A program made the translations under genes and the position numbers. A stretch of 64,000 nt of DNA from Cyanobium sp. CZS48M (GTDB lineage Bacteria; Cyanobacteriota; Cyanobacteriia; PCC-6307; Cyanobiaceae), in NCBI GenBank assembly GCA_030373145.1, contig JAUCZK010000015.1, positions 1 to 64,000 on the forward strand, written 5' to 3'. The notes under the pieces were generated by a model. The model was not told where the DNA came from, made no database searches, and saw nothing but the letters and a program-made list of their open reading frames with translations. Numbering within the stretch: the stretch's first letter is position 1; every line of letters begins with the position of its first letter. Positions 9,375-19,359 of this stretch are shown here, in pieces.

Positions 9375-10289
9375 ATGGGCGGTGATCAGCGCCCCATCTC
9401 CTCATCCCGGGCGTTCTGGGAGCTGAAGGCCGAGCAGGTGATGGATCGCGTGTTTTCCGCCGATCTGCCTGGCCTGGCCTTTCGTCCGGGGGAGTGGCCC
9501 ACCCATGAGGGCTACAGCCGCGACCTGCAGCAGCCCGAGCCGAGCCTGGGCCTTGAGCCTGGCTCCGGTCCCGCACCGATCGATGTGGTGGTGCATGAGG
9601 CGCCACCACGTCTGCGCCCCGCAAGCCGAACTGGCACTCGATCAACGGCGCGGCCCCGCAACGCCGCTGCGACCGCTTCAACGGCGGCAAGGAATCAGAG
9701 TCAACGGCCCCTGCTGATGTTGATGGCACTCCTGTCGGTGCTAGGGGCCGGCAGCACCGTTCTGGTCTGGCGGGGCTGGACCCAGGCCAGCATCGCTCTG
9801 CAACAGGAGCGCACCCTGCAGCTGCTGGAGCGCCTGCGCTCGGTGGGTCCGCTGGGGGGAGCCGAGCCGGGAGCCACGGCCGCCGCCACGGCCCTTCCTC
9901 CAGGCCAGGCGGTCGATGGCAGCGCCAACGGCCTGCCGCCGCCGCCACCGGAAGAAGCCTGGGTGCAGGAACTGGAGCCGCTGGAGAGCAGCTCCCGGGC
10001 CTCAGCCGCCCCGCCGCTGCGGGTGCCGGTGAGCGGCTACGAGCCCTCGGGCGATGGCGGGAGGCCAAGCACTGGAGTGGAGAAGGGCTCCCCGGAGCTG
10101 GTGGGGGTGGTGCAGGTGCCCGGTCAGAACGGCTCAGCCATTTTCCAGATGGGCGGCAGCTCCACCAGCGCATCCGTGGGCGAAGCGATCGGATCCACTG
10201 GCTGGCGTCTGCACTCCGCCAACGGCAACTCCGTGGTGATCGAGCGCAACGGCCAACAGCAGCGGGTGAGCATCAGCGGCGGCTTCTGA
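9375..10289 (+). CDS. Single-pass membrane protein with a secretion-protein-C-like tail
   Basis: A 304-residue protein with a cytosolic N-terminal half rich in Pro and Arg, one transmembrane helix at about residues 112-132 (LLMLMALLSVLGAGSTVLVW), a Pro/Ala-rich linker and a compact C-terminal domain (about 230-304). The tail includes ELVGVVQVPGQNGSAIFQMG and SVGEAIGSTGWRL and resembles the periplasmic domains of PilP and type II secretion GspC. This suggests a pilus or envelope scaffold role, but it is inferred from pattern only. It is 11 bp downstream of mnmG and 34 bp upstream of the chorismate-lyase-like gene. Confidence 0.65.
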   Translation: MGGDQRPISSSRAFWELKAEQVMDRVFSADLPGLAFRPGEWPTHEGYSRDLQQPEPSLGLEPGSGPAPIDVVVHEAPPRLRPASRTGTRSTARPRNAAATASTAARNQSQRPLLMLMALLSVLGAGSTVLVWRGWTQASIALQQERTLQLLERLRSVGPLGGAEPGATAAATALPPGQAVDGSANGLPPPPPEEAWVQELEPLESSSRASAAPPLRVPVSGYEPSGDGGRPSTGVEKGSPELVGVVQVPGQNGSAIFQMGGSSTSASVGEAIGSTGWRLHSANGNSVVIERNGQQQRVSISGGF

Positions 10290-10323
10290 GGCTCCTTAGC
10301 CTGGACTCCCAGAACCGAGGCTG

Positions 10324-10926
10324 ATGGCTGACTCCCTGCTCACCCGGCCATGGGTCTCCCCCACCGCGCTGTGGGAAGCGCCGATCAGCGAGGTGCTCAA
10401 CGCCCGGGCCGGTGGGCAGCTCAGCGGGGCCTGGAAGCTGCTGCTGCTGGGGGATGGCAGTCCCACCCGCCATCTGCACCTGCTCACCGGCACGCCGATC
10501 ACGATCGATCTGATCGCCATGGGACCCGAGCTGGCGTCGCAGGGCCGGCCCGCCGAGGTGGCGGAACTGGCGCCTCCCCTGCTGCTGCGGCAGGTGTGGC
10601 TGCGCTGCAACGGCCAGGCCCTGGCCTGGGCGGAGAGCTGGTGGAACCAGGCGGAGGCCGAGCGGTCTCTGCGTGACCGGCAGCAACCCATCTGGCTGAG
10701 CCTGACCAGTGAGCGGGCGGAACTGTTCCGCGAAGTGGACGGCCTGGCCCAGGTGACTGCCGACTGGCTGGAGCGGGGATTTGGCGCAACCGGACCATTC
10801 TGGAGCCGTCACTACCGCTTTTTCCGGCAGGGGCGGGAGCTCACGGTGATCCGGGAAGTGTTTTCCCCGGCCCTGGAGCGCTGGCTGGGGCCAAGCCGCC
10901 ACGACGCAGATCTCCATAAAGTTTGA
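10324..10926 (+). CDS. Chorismate--pyruvate lyase-like protein (DUF98 family)
   Basis: A 200-residue soluble protein of the cyanobacterial DUF98/UbiC-like type. It would convert chorismate to 4-hydroxybenzoate and pyruvate, the ring precursor of plastoquinone. Family-like sequence includes LLLGDGSPTRHLHLLTGTP in the N-terminal half and LLLRQVWLRCNGQALAWAES. The latter corresponds to the strand with the conserved Arg that contacts product in this fold. A late GFGATGPFWSRHYRFFRQG block is also typical. It ends a co-directional run with mnmG. The enzyme assignment rests on family resemblance, so the gene symbol is withheld. Confidence 0.75.
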   Translation: MADSLLTRPWVSPTALWEAPISEVLNARAGGQLSGAWKLLLLGDGSPTRHLHLLTGTPITIDLIAMGPELASQGRPAEVAELAPPLLLRQVWLRCNGQALAWAESWWNQAEAERSLRDRQQPIWLSLTSERAELFREVDGLAQVTADWLERGFGATGPFWSRHYRFFRQGRELTVIREVFSPALERWLGPSRHDADLHKV

Positions 10927-11020
10927 TGAAGCCTCGGCGATCTGTGGCGGTTTCCACTTGACAACTTGCGCATCCGGGGGATCTGGACAGGATGGCGGCA
11001 TTGGTTTCACCTGTTCGACG

Positions 11021-11557
11021 ATGACCACCACCCTTGGAAGCCCAGGAGGGCCTTCCGCCTCCGAGGCCGCAGATCAGTGGATCTCCCTCACCGACCTGGG
11101 GCGCTCCCTCGGCCTCTCGGCCGTCAGCTGCGGCCGCCTGTTGATCCAGGCCGGGCTGCGCCAGCTCGATGGCCGCCCCACCGAACGGGCCCTCCAGCTG
11201 GGCCTGGCCCGGGCCAATGGCCAGGGTCTGCAACGGGGTCGCTCAACCCTCTGGCAGCAGGCCGGCTGCGCCGCCGCCCTTGGGGGCCACTCCCCCCGCC
11301 AGCAGCCCACGCTGGTGGAGCAGTGGGCGGAACTGCTCTGGGCCCTGAAGCAGGGCTCCCCCTCGATCGTCACCTCCGCCGAGCAGATGGCGGAGGATCT
11401 GCCCCAGGAGCTGGTGGGGGCTGTGAACCGTCAGCTGCAGGACAAGGGCTGGGACTTCCAGGTGAGCCACCACTCCTGCCGGCCCCAGCAGAGCGCCCCG
11501 CACCACGGCCAGGCAGCCCCTGGCCGCAGCCGGGTGCACCGCAGCAGCAGCCACTGA
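11021..11557 (+). CDS. Conserved hypothetical protein, possible winged-helix N-terminus
   Basis: A 178-residue protein if started at ATG 11021; the frame extends upstream to 10958, but that part is low-complexity and lacks a good start. The N-terminal region WISLTDLGRSLGLSAVSCGR followed by LLIQAGLRQLDGRPTERAL looks like a helix-turn-helix module. Further helices follow around TLVEQWAELLWALKQG, and the tail is His/Ser/Gln-rich and probably disordered. This pattern fits a picocyanobacterial conserved hypothetical. A DNA-binding role is a guess from the helix pattern. It is convergent with the DUF1269 gene across a bidirectional hairpin. Confidence 0.55.
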   Translation: MTTTLGSPGGPSASEAADQWISLTDLGRSLGLSAVSCGRLLIQAGLRQLDGRPTERALQLGLARANGQGLQRGRSTLWQQAGCAAALGGHSPRQQPTLVEQWAELLWALKQGSPSIVTSAEQMAEDLPQELVGAVNRQLQDKGWDFQVSHHSCRPQQSAPHHGQAAPGRSRVHRSSSH

Positions 11558-11559
11558 GG

Positions 11560-11586
11560 CCGGGAGCCCAGGGTCCGTGGCTCCGG
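11560..11586. terminator. Bidirectional hairpin between convergent genes
   Basis: The left arm CCGGGAGCC and right arm GGCTCCGG pair with one bulged G around a 10-nt loop. The hairpin fills the 33-bp gap between the stops of two convergent genes. No U-tract follows, as is common in high-GC cyanobacteria. Confidence 0.5.
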
Positions 11587-11590
11587 ACGC

Positions 11591-12112
11591 TCAGCCCAGG
11601 CGCAGGGCTTCGGCTTGTTTGCGGCTGCTCTCCAGCAGTTCGCTGAGCTGGGCCTCATCGGTGTGGCTGAGGCTGGTGCGCAGCAACTTGGCGTGGGGCG
11701 CGAAGCTGCGCAGTCGCTCGATCACCCGATCGGGCGTGGCATCGCGCACCAGCAGGCAGAGGGCGGCGCTGGCCTTGGGCAGGGTTTCACCGAGCTCCCG
11801 CAGGAAGCCGTCGTTGATGCCCAGATCACTGAGCGCCCCGGACGCCGCCCCCATGCCGGCGCCGACGGCGGCACCCAGCAGGGGGTTGAGAAACAGCAGC
11901 CCCACCAGAGATCCCCAGAACCCGCCCCCCAGGGCGCCGGCGGTGGTGAGGTTGATGGCCTGGCGCAGGTGCACCTGACCATCGGCATCACGCTCCACCA
12001 CCACGGCGTCTTCCAGGGAGATCAGGTGCTCCTGCTGGATGGCGACCAGCTCCTTGCGCACGGCTTCTGCCTCTTCAACCTTGGGAAAACCCACCACGAT
12101 CAGGTTGCTCAT
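11591..12112 (-). CDS. DUF1269 domain-containing protein
   Basis: A 173-residue protein starting SNLIVVGFPKVEEAEAVRK, the hallmark ferredoxin-like N-terminus of the DUF1269 family. A glycine-rich hydrophobic hairpin follows (GGGFWGSLVGLLFLNPLLG and AAVGAGMGAASGALSDLG) and may insert into or lie on a membrane. The C-terminal half ending in LLRTSLSHTDEAQLSELLE is also typical. The family is widespread and linked with stress responses, but the molecular role is unknown. It is followed on the same strand by no close gene, and the hairpin at 11560-11586 probably terminates it. Confidence 0.8.
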   Translation of the reverse strand: MSNLIVVGFPKVEEAEAVRKELVAIQQEHLISLEDAVVVERDADGQVHLRQAINLTTAGALGGGFWGSLVGLLFLNPLLGAAVGAGMGAASGALSDLGINDGFLRELGETLPKASAALCLLVRDATPDRVIERLRSFAPHAKLLRTSLSHTDEAQLSELLESSRKQAEALRLG

Positions 12113-12154
12113 GGACGCTGCGGAGTGTTGGAACTGAACCTCAGGCTAAGGGCT

Positions 12155-12754
12155 TCACTCCCGACGGGGACGACGGCTGGAGCGGGGCAGGGGCCGACCG
12201 CCTGGGGGGGAGGAGTCGGGAGCGAGGGAGCCCGGGGGGTCTGAATGCTGCTCCAGGGGCTCCTGCTCCGGCGCCCGCTGGACGCTGCGTCGAGCGGGCG
12301 GAGGAACCGAGGCCTGGTCCTGAGCGCGGGCCGGGGGCAGCAGGGGGGCCGTTCGGCGGGAGATGGCCTCCAGGGGCCGGCGGGCTCCGGCCTCAGCCGC
12401 CGATGCCCTGGGAGCTGGCTGGCGCTGGGGTGACATCGGTGGTTGCCATGGCGAGCCGTCCTGGGGCAGCGGGGGCCTGCGGCGTTCTGAAGGCTCAGGG
12501 CGCTCCTGCCAGGGTTCCGGCCAGTCGTCGTCGCCTTCGAGGAACCAGTCGATGCGGTTCTCCACCCAGCGGCCCAGACCCTCCAGGCCCGGGCGCCCGC
12601 CGGCTCGGCGCTCGGCTCCACGGGCCTGCGGACGCGAGCCAGGGCGAGCCCCGGCCACTCCATCCACCAGCTGCCGTCCTGCCGACATCCATTGATCCAG
12701 GGAGCCGCCGCTGCGGCGACGTCCCCGGCGGGGAGGATCTCCCGAACCGTTCAT
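12155..12754 (-). CDS. Arg/Pro-rich, mostly disordered conserved protein
   Basis: A 199-residue protein from ATG 12754 (MNGSGDPPRRGRRRSGG). The frame continues six codons upstream. Only the middle, GLEGLGRWVENRIDWFLEGD followed by WPEPW, looks folded. The rest is Arg-, Pro- and Ser-rich and predicted disordered, with a strongly basic C-terminus (RSSRRPRRE). The mix of a short acidic/aromatic core with basic tails would fit a nucleic-acid or assembly factor, but I cannot name a family. It is co-directional with a 46-codon ORF and a SprT-like gene upstream. Confidence 0.5.
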   Translation of the reverse strand: MNGSGDPPRRGRRRSGGSLDQWMSAGRQLVDGVAGARPGSRPQARGAERRAGGRPGLEGLGRWVENRIDWFLEGDDDWPEPWQERPEPSERRRPPLPQDGSPWQPPMSPQRQPAPRASAAEAGARRPLEAISRRTAPLLPPARAQDQASVPPPARRSVQRAPEQEPLEQHSDPPGSLAPDSSPPGGRPLPRSSRRPRRE

Positions 12755-12804
12755 GGCCCTCGCCTGTGCCATCGCAACCGATGTGACCTGACCCTAACGG
12801 CCCC

Positions 12805-12945
12805 TCAAGGGCCGGCGGCCCGGCGCGGGCTCGTGCTCGGGCCCACCAGGCCAAGGCGATGGGCTCGCAGCCAGCGCTCCCGCCCCAGACCCAGCAGGGC
12901 GATTGAGACACCCCCTCCCTGCAGCACCCACAGAAACAGATCCAC
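12805..12945 (-). CDS. Possible 46-residue small membrane protein
   Basis: A GTG-started frame of 46 codons immediately downstream of the SprT-like gene on the same strand. It begins with a hydrophobic stretch (DLFLWVLQGGGVSIALLGLG) and continues with a basic tail (RERWLRAHRLGLVGP), like a one-helix membrane protein of positive-inside type. Just past its stop is a short GGCCC/GGGCC hairpin. It fills the gap between two co-directional genes that would otherwise be empty. No homologue is recognised and the start is uncertain. Confidence 0.35.
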   Translation of the reverse strand: MDLFLWVLQGGGVSIALLGLGRERWLRAHRLGLVGPSTSPRRAAGP

Positions 12946-12969
12946 GGGTCCCGGCTCAGTGGCTGAACC

Positions 12970-13512
12970 CTAGGCCGCACGGGCCTCGAACACCAGGGCA
13001 CAGCTGGCATCCCAGCGCCCCCCATGCAGGCGCTCGCAGCAGAGGCGGCAGGCCAGGCCCCGCACCCGGCGGCGGTAGGCCGCACTGACACCGCAGCAGG
13101 GGCAGCGGGCGATCCAGGGAGCCGACGCCAGTGGCAGCGGGTAGTGGTGGCGCAGGCTCACCTCGAACTCCGCCTGGGCGGCATTGATCCGCGCCATCGC
13201 TGACCGGAAGTGGGGGCCGTGCACCTCGCGGGCCTGCAGCACCCGATCGATCCAGGCGTGGATCATTTCGTGGCAGAGGGTGCCCAGGGTGGCGCTTGCG
13301 GGCAGGGGGGCCAGGACTGGCCGGGAGAGCACGATCTCGCAAAGGATTGAGCCATCCCGCCGCCGGCCGCGGCGGTAGAGGCCGGCGGTGCGGCTCATGC
13401 GTCCGTCGCTCCAGCGCAGCTCCAGCAGGGGCCGGCCGCCCGGGGCCAGGGCGCCGCCGAAGTGCTCGCGGTCGAGGCGATGGAACAGGGGCAGCAGGGG
13501 CGACAGGGGCAT
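12970..13512 (-). CDS. SprT-like zinc metalloprotease domain protein
   Basis: A 180-residue protein with the SprT/Spartan arrangement. The HExxH zinc-binding motif lies in TLCHEMIHAWIDRVL and the third ligand is likely the His in HGPHF. A C-terminal zinc ribbon is formed by CPCCG and CRLCC. Eukaryotic Spartan degrades DNA-protein crosslinks, and bacterial SprT-like proteins are presumed to act similarly on nucleic-acid-bound proteins. Length and motif spacing are normal. It is divergent from the membrane-protein/ligA pair at 13620 across about 107 bp. Confidence 0.85.
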   Translation of the reverse strand: MPLSPLLPLFHRLDREHFGGALAPGGRPLLELRWSDGRMSRTAGLYRRGRRRDGSILCEIVLSRPVLAPLPASATLGTLCHEMIHAWIDRVLQAREVHGPHFRSAMARINAAQAEFEVSLRHHYPLPLASAPWIARCPCCGVSAAYRRRVRGLACRLCCERLHGGRWDASCALVFEARAA

Positions 13513-13619
13513 GTCGCAGGCAGCGGATGACGCAGGCGTGGCTCCAGTGTGGGGGGTTCACTCCCGGGCCGGCGGGGCCGTCGGTCAGACTCTGCAACCT
13601 GAACGCGCGCATGTAGACG

Positions 13620-14042
13620 ATGGACTGGGGTCTGGCCCAAACGATCGGCACCAAGGTCCTGCTGGCCGGAGCTGGGGCTCTGCTCCTCTATTGGACCTAC
13701 ACCGCCGTGCGCCTGGTGATCAGCGCCCGCGGCATCAATCCGCTGCTCAAGCAGTTCTTCACTCAGGTGGCCTCCGGCCAGATCGACGGCGCCTATCTCC
13801 TCACCACCAAGAACTACCGCTCCCACGTGAACCGTCAGCAGTTCATCCGCTTCCTGGCGGGGCTGCAGCTCAACAAGTACCGCAACCTCAAATCGGGCCG
13901 ACCCCGGCTGCAGGAGGGCCAGATCATCCTCACCGTGAAGCTCAAATCGGAAGCGAAGGACGAATTGCCCCTGGATTTCACCTTCGTGAAGGTGGAAGAG
14001 AACTGGCGGGTGGAGCGGATCCAGAAGCTGGCCGCGGCCTGA
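13620..14042 (+). CDS. Membrane-anchored NTF2-like protein (DUF4864-like)
   Basis: A 140-residue protein with one N-terminal transmembrane helix (VLLAGAGALLLYWTYTAVRL) and then an NTF2-like cone fold. The opening helix LLKQFFTQVASGQIDGAYLL and the final strands LDFTFVKVEENWRVERIQKL are characteristic. Such domains usually bind small ligands or partners and are not enzymes by default. It precedes ligA by 6 bp and is certainly co-transcribed with it, although a functional link with DNA ligation is not evident. Confidence 0.7.
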   Translation: MDWGLAQTIGTKVLLAGAGALLLYWTYTAVRLVISARGINPLLKQFFTQVASGQIDGAYLLTTKNYRSHVNRQQFIRFLAGLQLNKYRNLKSGRPRLQEGQIILTVKLKSEAKDELPLDFTFVKVEENWRVERIQKLAAA

Positions 14043-16547
<2,505 letters not shown>

Positions 16548-16824
16548 CAGGTTGCCGGCGCCTGCAACCGCATTCCCGACCCCCCTGCCGCGACGCTGCT
16601 CGCTGTCGCTGAACCACTGGGCTATGCGGCCTGCAGGGATGAACCCCGAAGGCCCGTCGATCCCGCTGGCATCGAGGCGGATCGTGCACAGCCCCTCACC
16701 GCAAAGCGCCGCATCCTGCCGGAACTGGCAAGGGTTCGCCCAGAGCAGGGGTGGCGCACGCCAGAGTGTTCCGGAAGCCAGACTCCAGCAAAGAGCAGGC
16801 CCTATTCATGAGTCGAATGTTCCC

Positions 16825-16986
16825 ATGAGCGCTCCCGTCAGCGAACCAGCGATTCACCGCTGGATCAAATCAGAGTGTGGCCGCGCCAAGTACGCCGAAC
16901 TCGCCTCCCGCCCTGGTATGGCAGCGAAGCTGCGGCTGGCCTGGTTCGTGCTGATCGCCGCAATCCGCGACTCACGGTTGCCCTGA
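16825..16986 (+). CDS. Possible 53-residue small protein
   Basis: An ATG-started frame of 53 codons (MSAPVSEPAIHRWIKSECGR and onward), with a central basic helix and a hydrophobic segment (LRLAWFVLIAAIRDSRLP) at the end. Codon use is compatible with coding sequence. It lies in an otherwise empty stretch upstream of the choice-of-anchor protein. No ribosome-binding site or homologue is recognised. The following 290 bp to 17275 show no gene; a TTGACA hexamer near 16990 could belong to a promoter. Confidence 0.25.
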   Translation: MSAPVSEPAIHRWIKSECGRAKYAELASRPGMAAKLRLAWFVLIAAIRDSRLP

Positions 16987-17275
16987 GGGTTGACATCTGT
17001 ATATCGGACCAATCATCAAGCCCTATCCCAATGCGACCAAAGAGAACCACCCCTTGGACAGAAGATTTCGGGATCTGAGTGGACCACATAGTGGATCACC
17101 TGTCTGCATTGAGTGAATAAAGCTCACGACTGGTGACTGCCCGCCCTCCAGGCCCCATCCGAGACGATCACGACATCAAGGCATCTGACAACGCCGATTT
17201 CATCCAATGTTAACCCACCCATAAATAACGACTACCCCAAGATCGTGGGAAACTCCTGCTTTCCTCCATCAGTTC

Positions 17276-19162
17276 ATGGCTGCCCGCTTTGCCACGCCCT
17301 CGCAGGGATCGCTCAACTCCACACGGGACAAGGGCAATGGCAAAAAGCCGATCTCACCCCCACCACAACAGCAGCCAGAAGATCCCCTCCTCGGCCGCAT
17401 CGATCTGACCGACTTCTCGGTTGATTCTGAAGCTGGTGAAGACGGCCTGGTGGCCGAGATCAGCGCCTCTGTATATATCGCCAACAAGCTATTTACGATC
17501 TCCAGTGGCGGCAGCGATCTCGTCACCCTCACCGGCTGGAAGGATCCCTCAAATCCTGAAGTTGTCCAGCAGCTCGATCTGACTGGCTTCTTCACTACCT
17601 CGGTGGCCACGTTCGGCAACCTGATCGCCATCGCTGCCACGCCTGACAACTATGACGCCATCGGCATCAAAACACCCGAAAGCCAGATCCGCTTCTACAG
17701 CCTCAATCCCTCCGGCAAGCTCACTGAAGTGGGCGTAGTGTATACCGGCTTCCTCACCGACGGGATGCAGTTCAGCGCCGACGGCCGCCAGCTCTACATC
17801 GCCAATGAGGGCCAGCCCAACGCCAACTACACCGAGGATCCGGTCGGTACTGTGTCGATCATCGACATCAGCGGCAAGGGCGGCAAGGGCGGCAAGGGCG
17901 GCAAGGGCGGCTTCTCCGCAACCGAAGTCAAGTTCCCTGCTCTGGACCACGCTGACGTGGAGCTTCAGGGCAGCGGCATCCGCAGCATTCCCTTCAGCGG
18001 CAAGGCCGGCATCACCACCAGCTTCGCTGAGGATGCCGAACCGGAATACGTGGCCGCCGCGGGCGGCTATCTGTTCGTGACCCTCCAGGAGAACAACACG
18101 GTCGCGCGGATTGATCTGGACACCAACAGTGTGGAGGCCTACATCGGCCTCGGCTGGATGGACTACAGCAAGGTGGCAGTAGACCTGGACGACCGGGATG
18201 GGCCACCAGCCAATGGTGAAAGCTTCAGCGCCATCTTCAAACCCCTCACCGGACAGCAGGTCGTCGGCCTGCGCATGGCCGATGGCATCGCCGCCTGGGA
18301 GCAGGGCGAAGACGTGTACTTCATCACCGCCAACGAGGGGGATGCGCGAGAGTACGGGGAAACTGATGCAAATGGCGATTTTGACGCCACTTACCTCGAT
18401 GAGCGGCGAAACGGATCCGGCGGGTCAAGCGCCCTCAATTACGGGTCAGTACCCAGCCGATACAAACTGATCGTTGAGAATGCCGAGGACAGTGCCCTGC
18501 GCACGAAGGCCCTCGTGCTCAGCGGCAATCTGGCCGATACCGATCCCACCAATGATTTTGTCTTCGAGCCTGCCCCCCAGTCGTCAGCAACCCGCACCGG
18601 CACGCCGGTGAGCTTCGGCTCCCGCAGCCTCAGCCTGTTCGACGGCCTCACCGGCCAGCTGCTCTGGGACAGCTGGATGACCGACACCATCAAGGGCACG
18701 GCCTACAACACCAGCCTGCAGAACATCGCCCAGTTCGCCGGCACCTACGACGACGGCCGCAGCGATGACAAGGGCGTCGAACCGGAATCGGTGGCCGTGC
18801 TCGAGTACAACAATCGCCGCTATGCCGTGGGTTCCCTGGAGCGCACAACCGCGGGCGACAAAACAGTTGATCCGAACGACATCGATCCCGTGACCCAGGG
18901 TGGCCTGCTGGTGGTCTACGACGTCACCGACGTCAACAACGTGGACTTCGTGACCTACCAGCAGGTGAGCCGCAGCCCCGAGGGCCTTGAGGTGATCGAG
19001 GCATCGCAAAGCCCCACCAGGCGACTGCTGCTGGGGGTGAGCAGCGAATTCGATTCCAACTCTGTGGAACTCCTCGACTTCGGCGCTCTGCTCGGCAACG
19101 GTAATGGTGCCGCCTATCTGCTCAGCGATCTGGCCAAACCCATCACCTACCAAACCCTGTAA
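17276..19162 (+). CDS. Choice-of-anchor I domain beta-propeller protein
   Basis: A 628-residue protein lacking a classical signal peptide. After a low-complexity N-terminus (about 1-40) it forms repeated blade-like units such as SDLVTLTGWKDPSNPEVVQQ and later EYVAAAGGYLFVTLQENNTV. The late block PEGLEVIEASQSPTRRLLLG fits the choice-of-anchor I family of surface or secreted propellers often found beside phosphoesterases. An acidic, Asp-rich segment around ANEGDAREYGETDANGDFD may bind calcium. A perfect GKG-type tandem repeat interrupts one blade. It is 197 bp upstream of the RTX 5'-nucleotidase, its likely partner in extracellular phosphate-ester use. Confidence 0.75.
   Translation: MAARFATPSQGSLNSTRDKGNGKKPISPPPQQQPEDPLLGRIDLTDFSVDSEAGEDGLVAEISASVYIANKLFTISSGGSDLVTLTGWKDPSNPEVVQQLDLTGFFTTSVATFGNLIAIAATPDNYDAIGIKTPESQIRFYSLNPSGKLTEVGVVYTGFLTDGMQFSADGRQLYIANEGQPNANYTEDPVGTVSIIDISGKGGKGGKGGKGGFSATEVKFPALDHADVELQGSGIRSIPFSGKAGITTSFAEDAEPEYVAAAGGYLFVTLQENNTVARIDLDTNSVEAYIGLGWMDYSKVAVDLDDRDGPPANGESFSAIFKPLTGQQVVGLRMADGIAAWEQGEDVYFITANEGDAREYGETDANGDFDATYLDERRNGSGGSSALNYGSVPSRYKLIVENAEDSALRTKALVLSGNLADTDPTNDFVFEPAPQSSATRTGTPVSFGSRSLSLFDGLTGQLLWDSWMTDTIKGTAYNTSLQNIAQFAGTYDDGRSDDKGVEPESVAVLEYNNRRYAVGSLERTTAGDKTVDPNDIDPVTQGGLLVVYDVTDVNNVDFVTYQQVSRSPEGLEVIEASQSPTRRLLLGVSSEFDSNSVELLDFGALLGNGNGAAYLLSDLAKPITYQTL
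17872..17912 (+). repeat. Four-fold 9-bp tandem repeat encoding GKG units
   Basis: The unit GGCAAGGGC is repeated in frame about four times within the choice-of-anchor I gene. It encodes Gly-Lys-Gly units in what should be a loop. The length is a multiple of three, so copy-number change alters loop length without breaking the frame. Confidence 0.8.
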
Positions 19163-19173
19163 ATCAGAGTGTC

Positions 19174-19194
19174 GGCCCGCCATGCAGGCGGGCC
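19174..19194 (+). terminator. GC-rich hairpin after the choice-of-anchor gene
   Basis: GGCCCGCC and GGCGGGCC form a perfect 8-bp stem around the loop ATGCA, 11 bp after the stop at 19162. There is no U-tract. It is likely a terminator or mRNA-stabilising hairpin separating this gene from the nucleotidase gene. Confidence 0.6.
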
Positions 19195-19359
19195 CCGTGG
19201 ACCCCAGGAGCTGGGAAATCACATGGCAAAGCGATCCGGAACACCCATTGATAGCGATCTTTACGAGAGCTTCCCTGAATTGATAACCGGCTCTTTGCCA
19301 TCAAGAAGATGATCTGTGAAAGGATCGCGACATAAGCTTTCTTTTCCAGGATTCTCATC

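Noticed and set aside
7318-10173. 405- and 521-codon minus-strand frames opposite mnmG and its downstream gene
   Set aside because: Both are antisense shadows of well-supported genes and have biased composition without domains.
17872-17912. Short tandem repeat as a CRISPR array
   Set aside because: The unit is 9 bp without spacers and lies in frame inside a gene.
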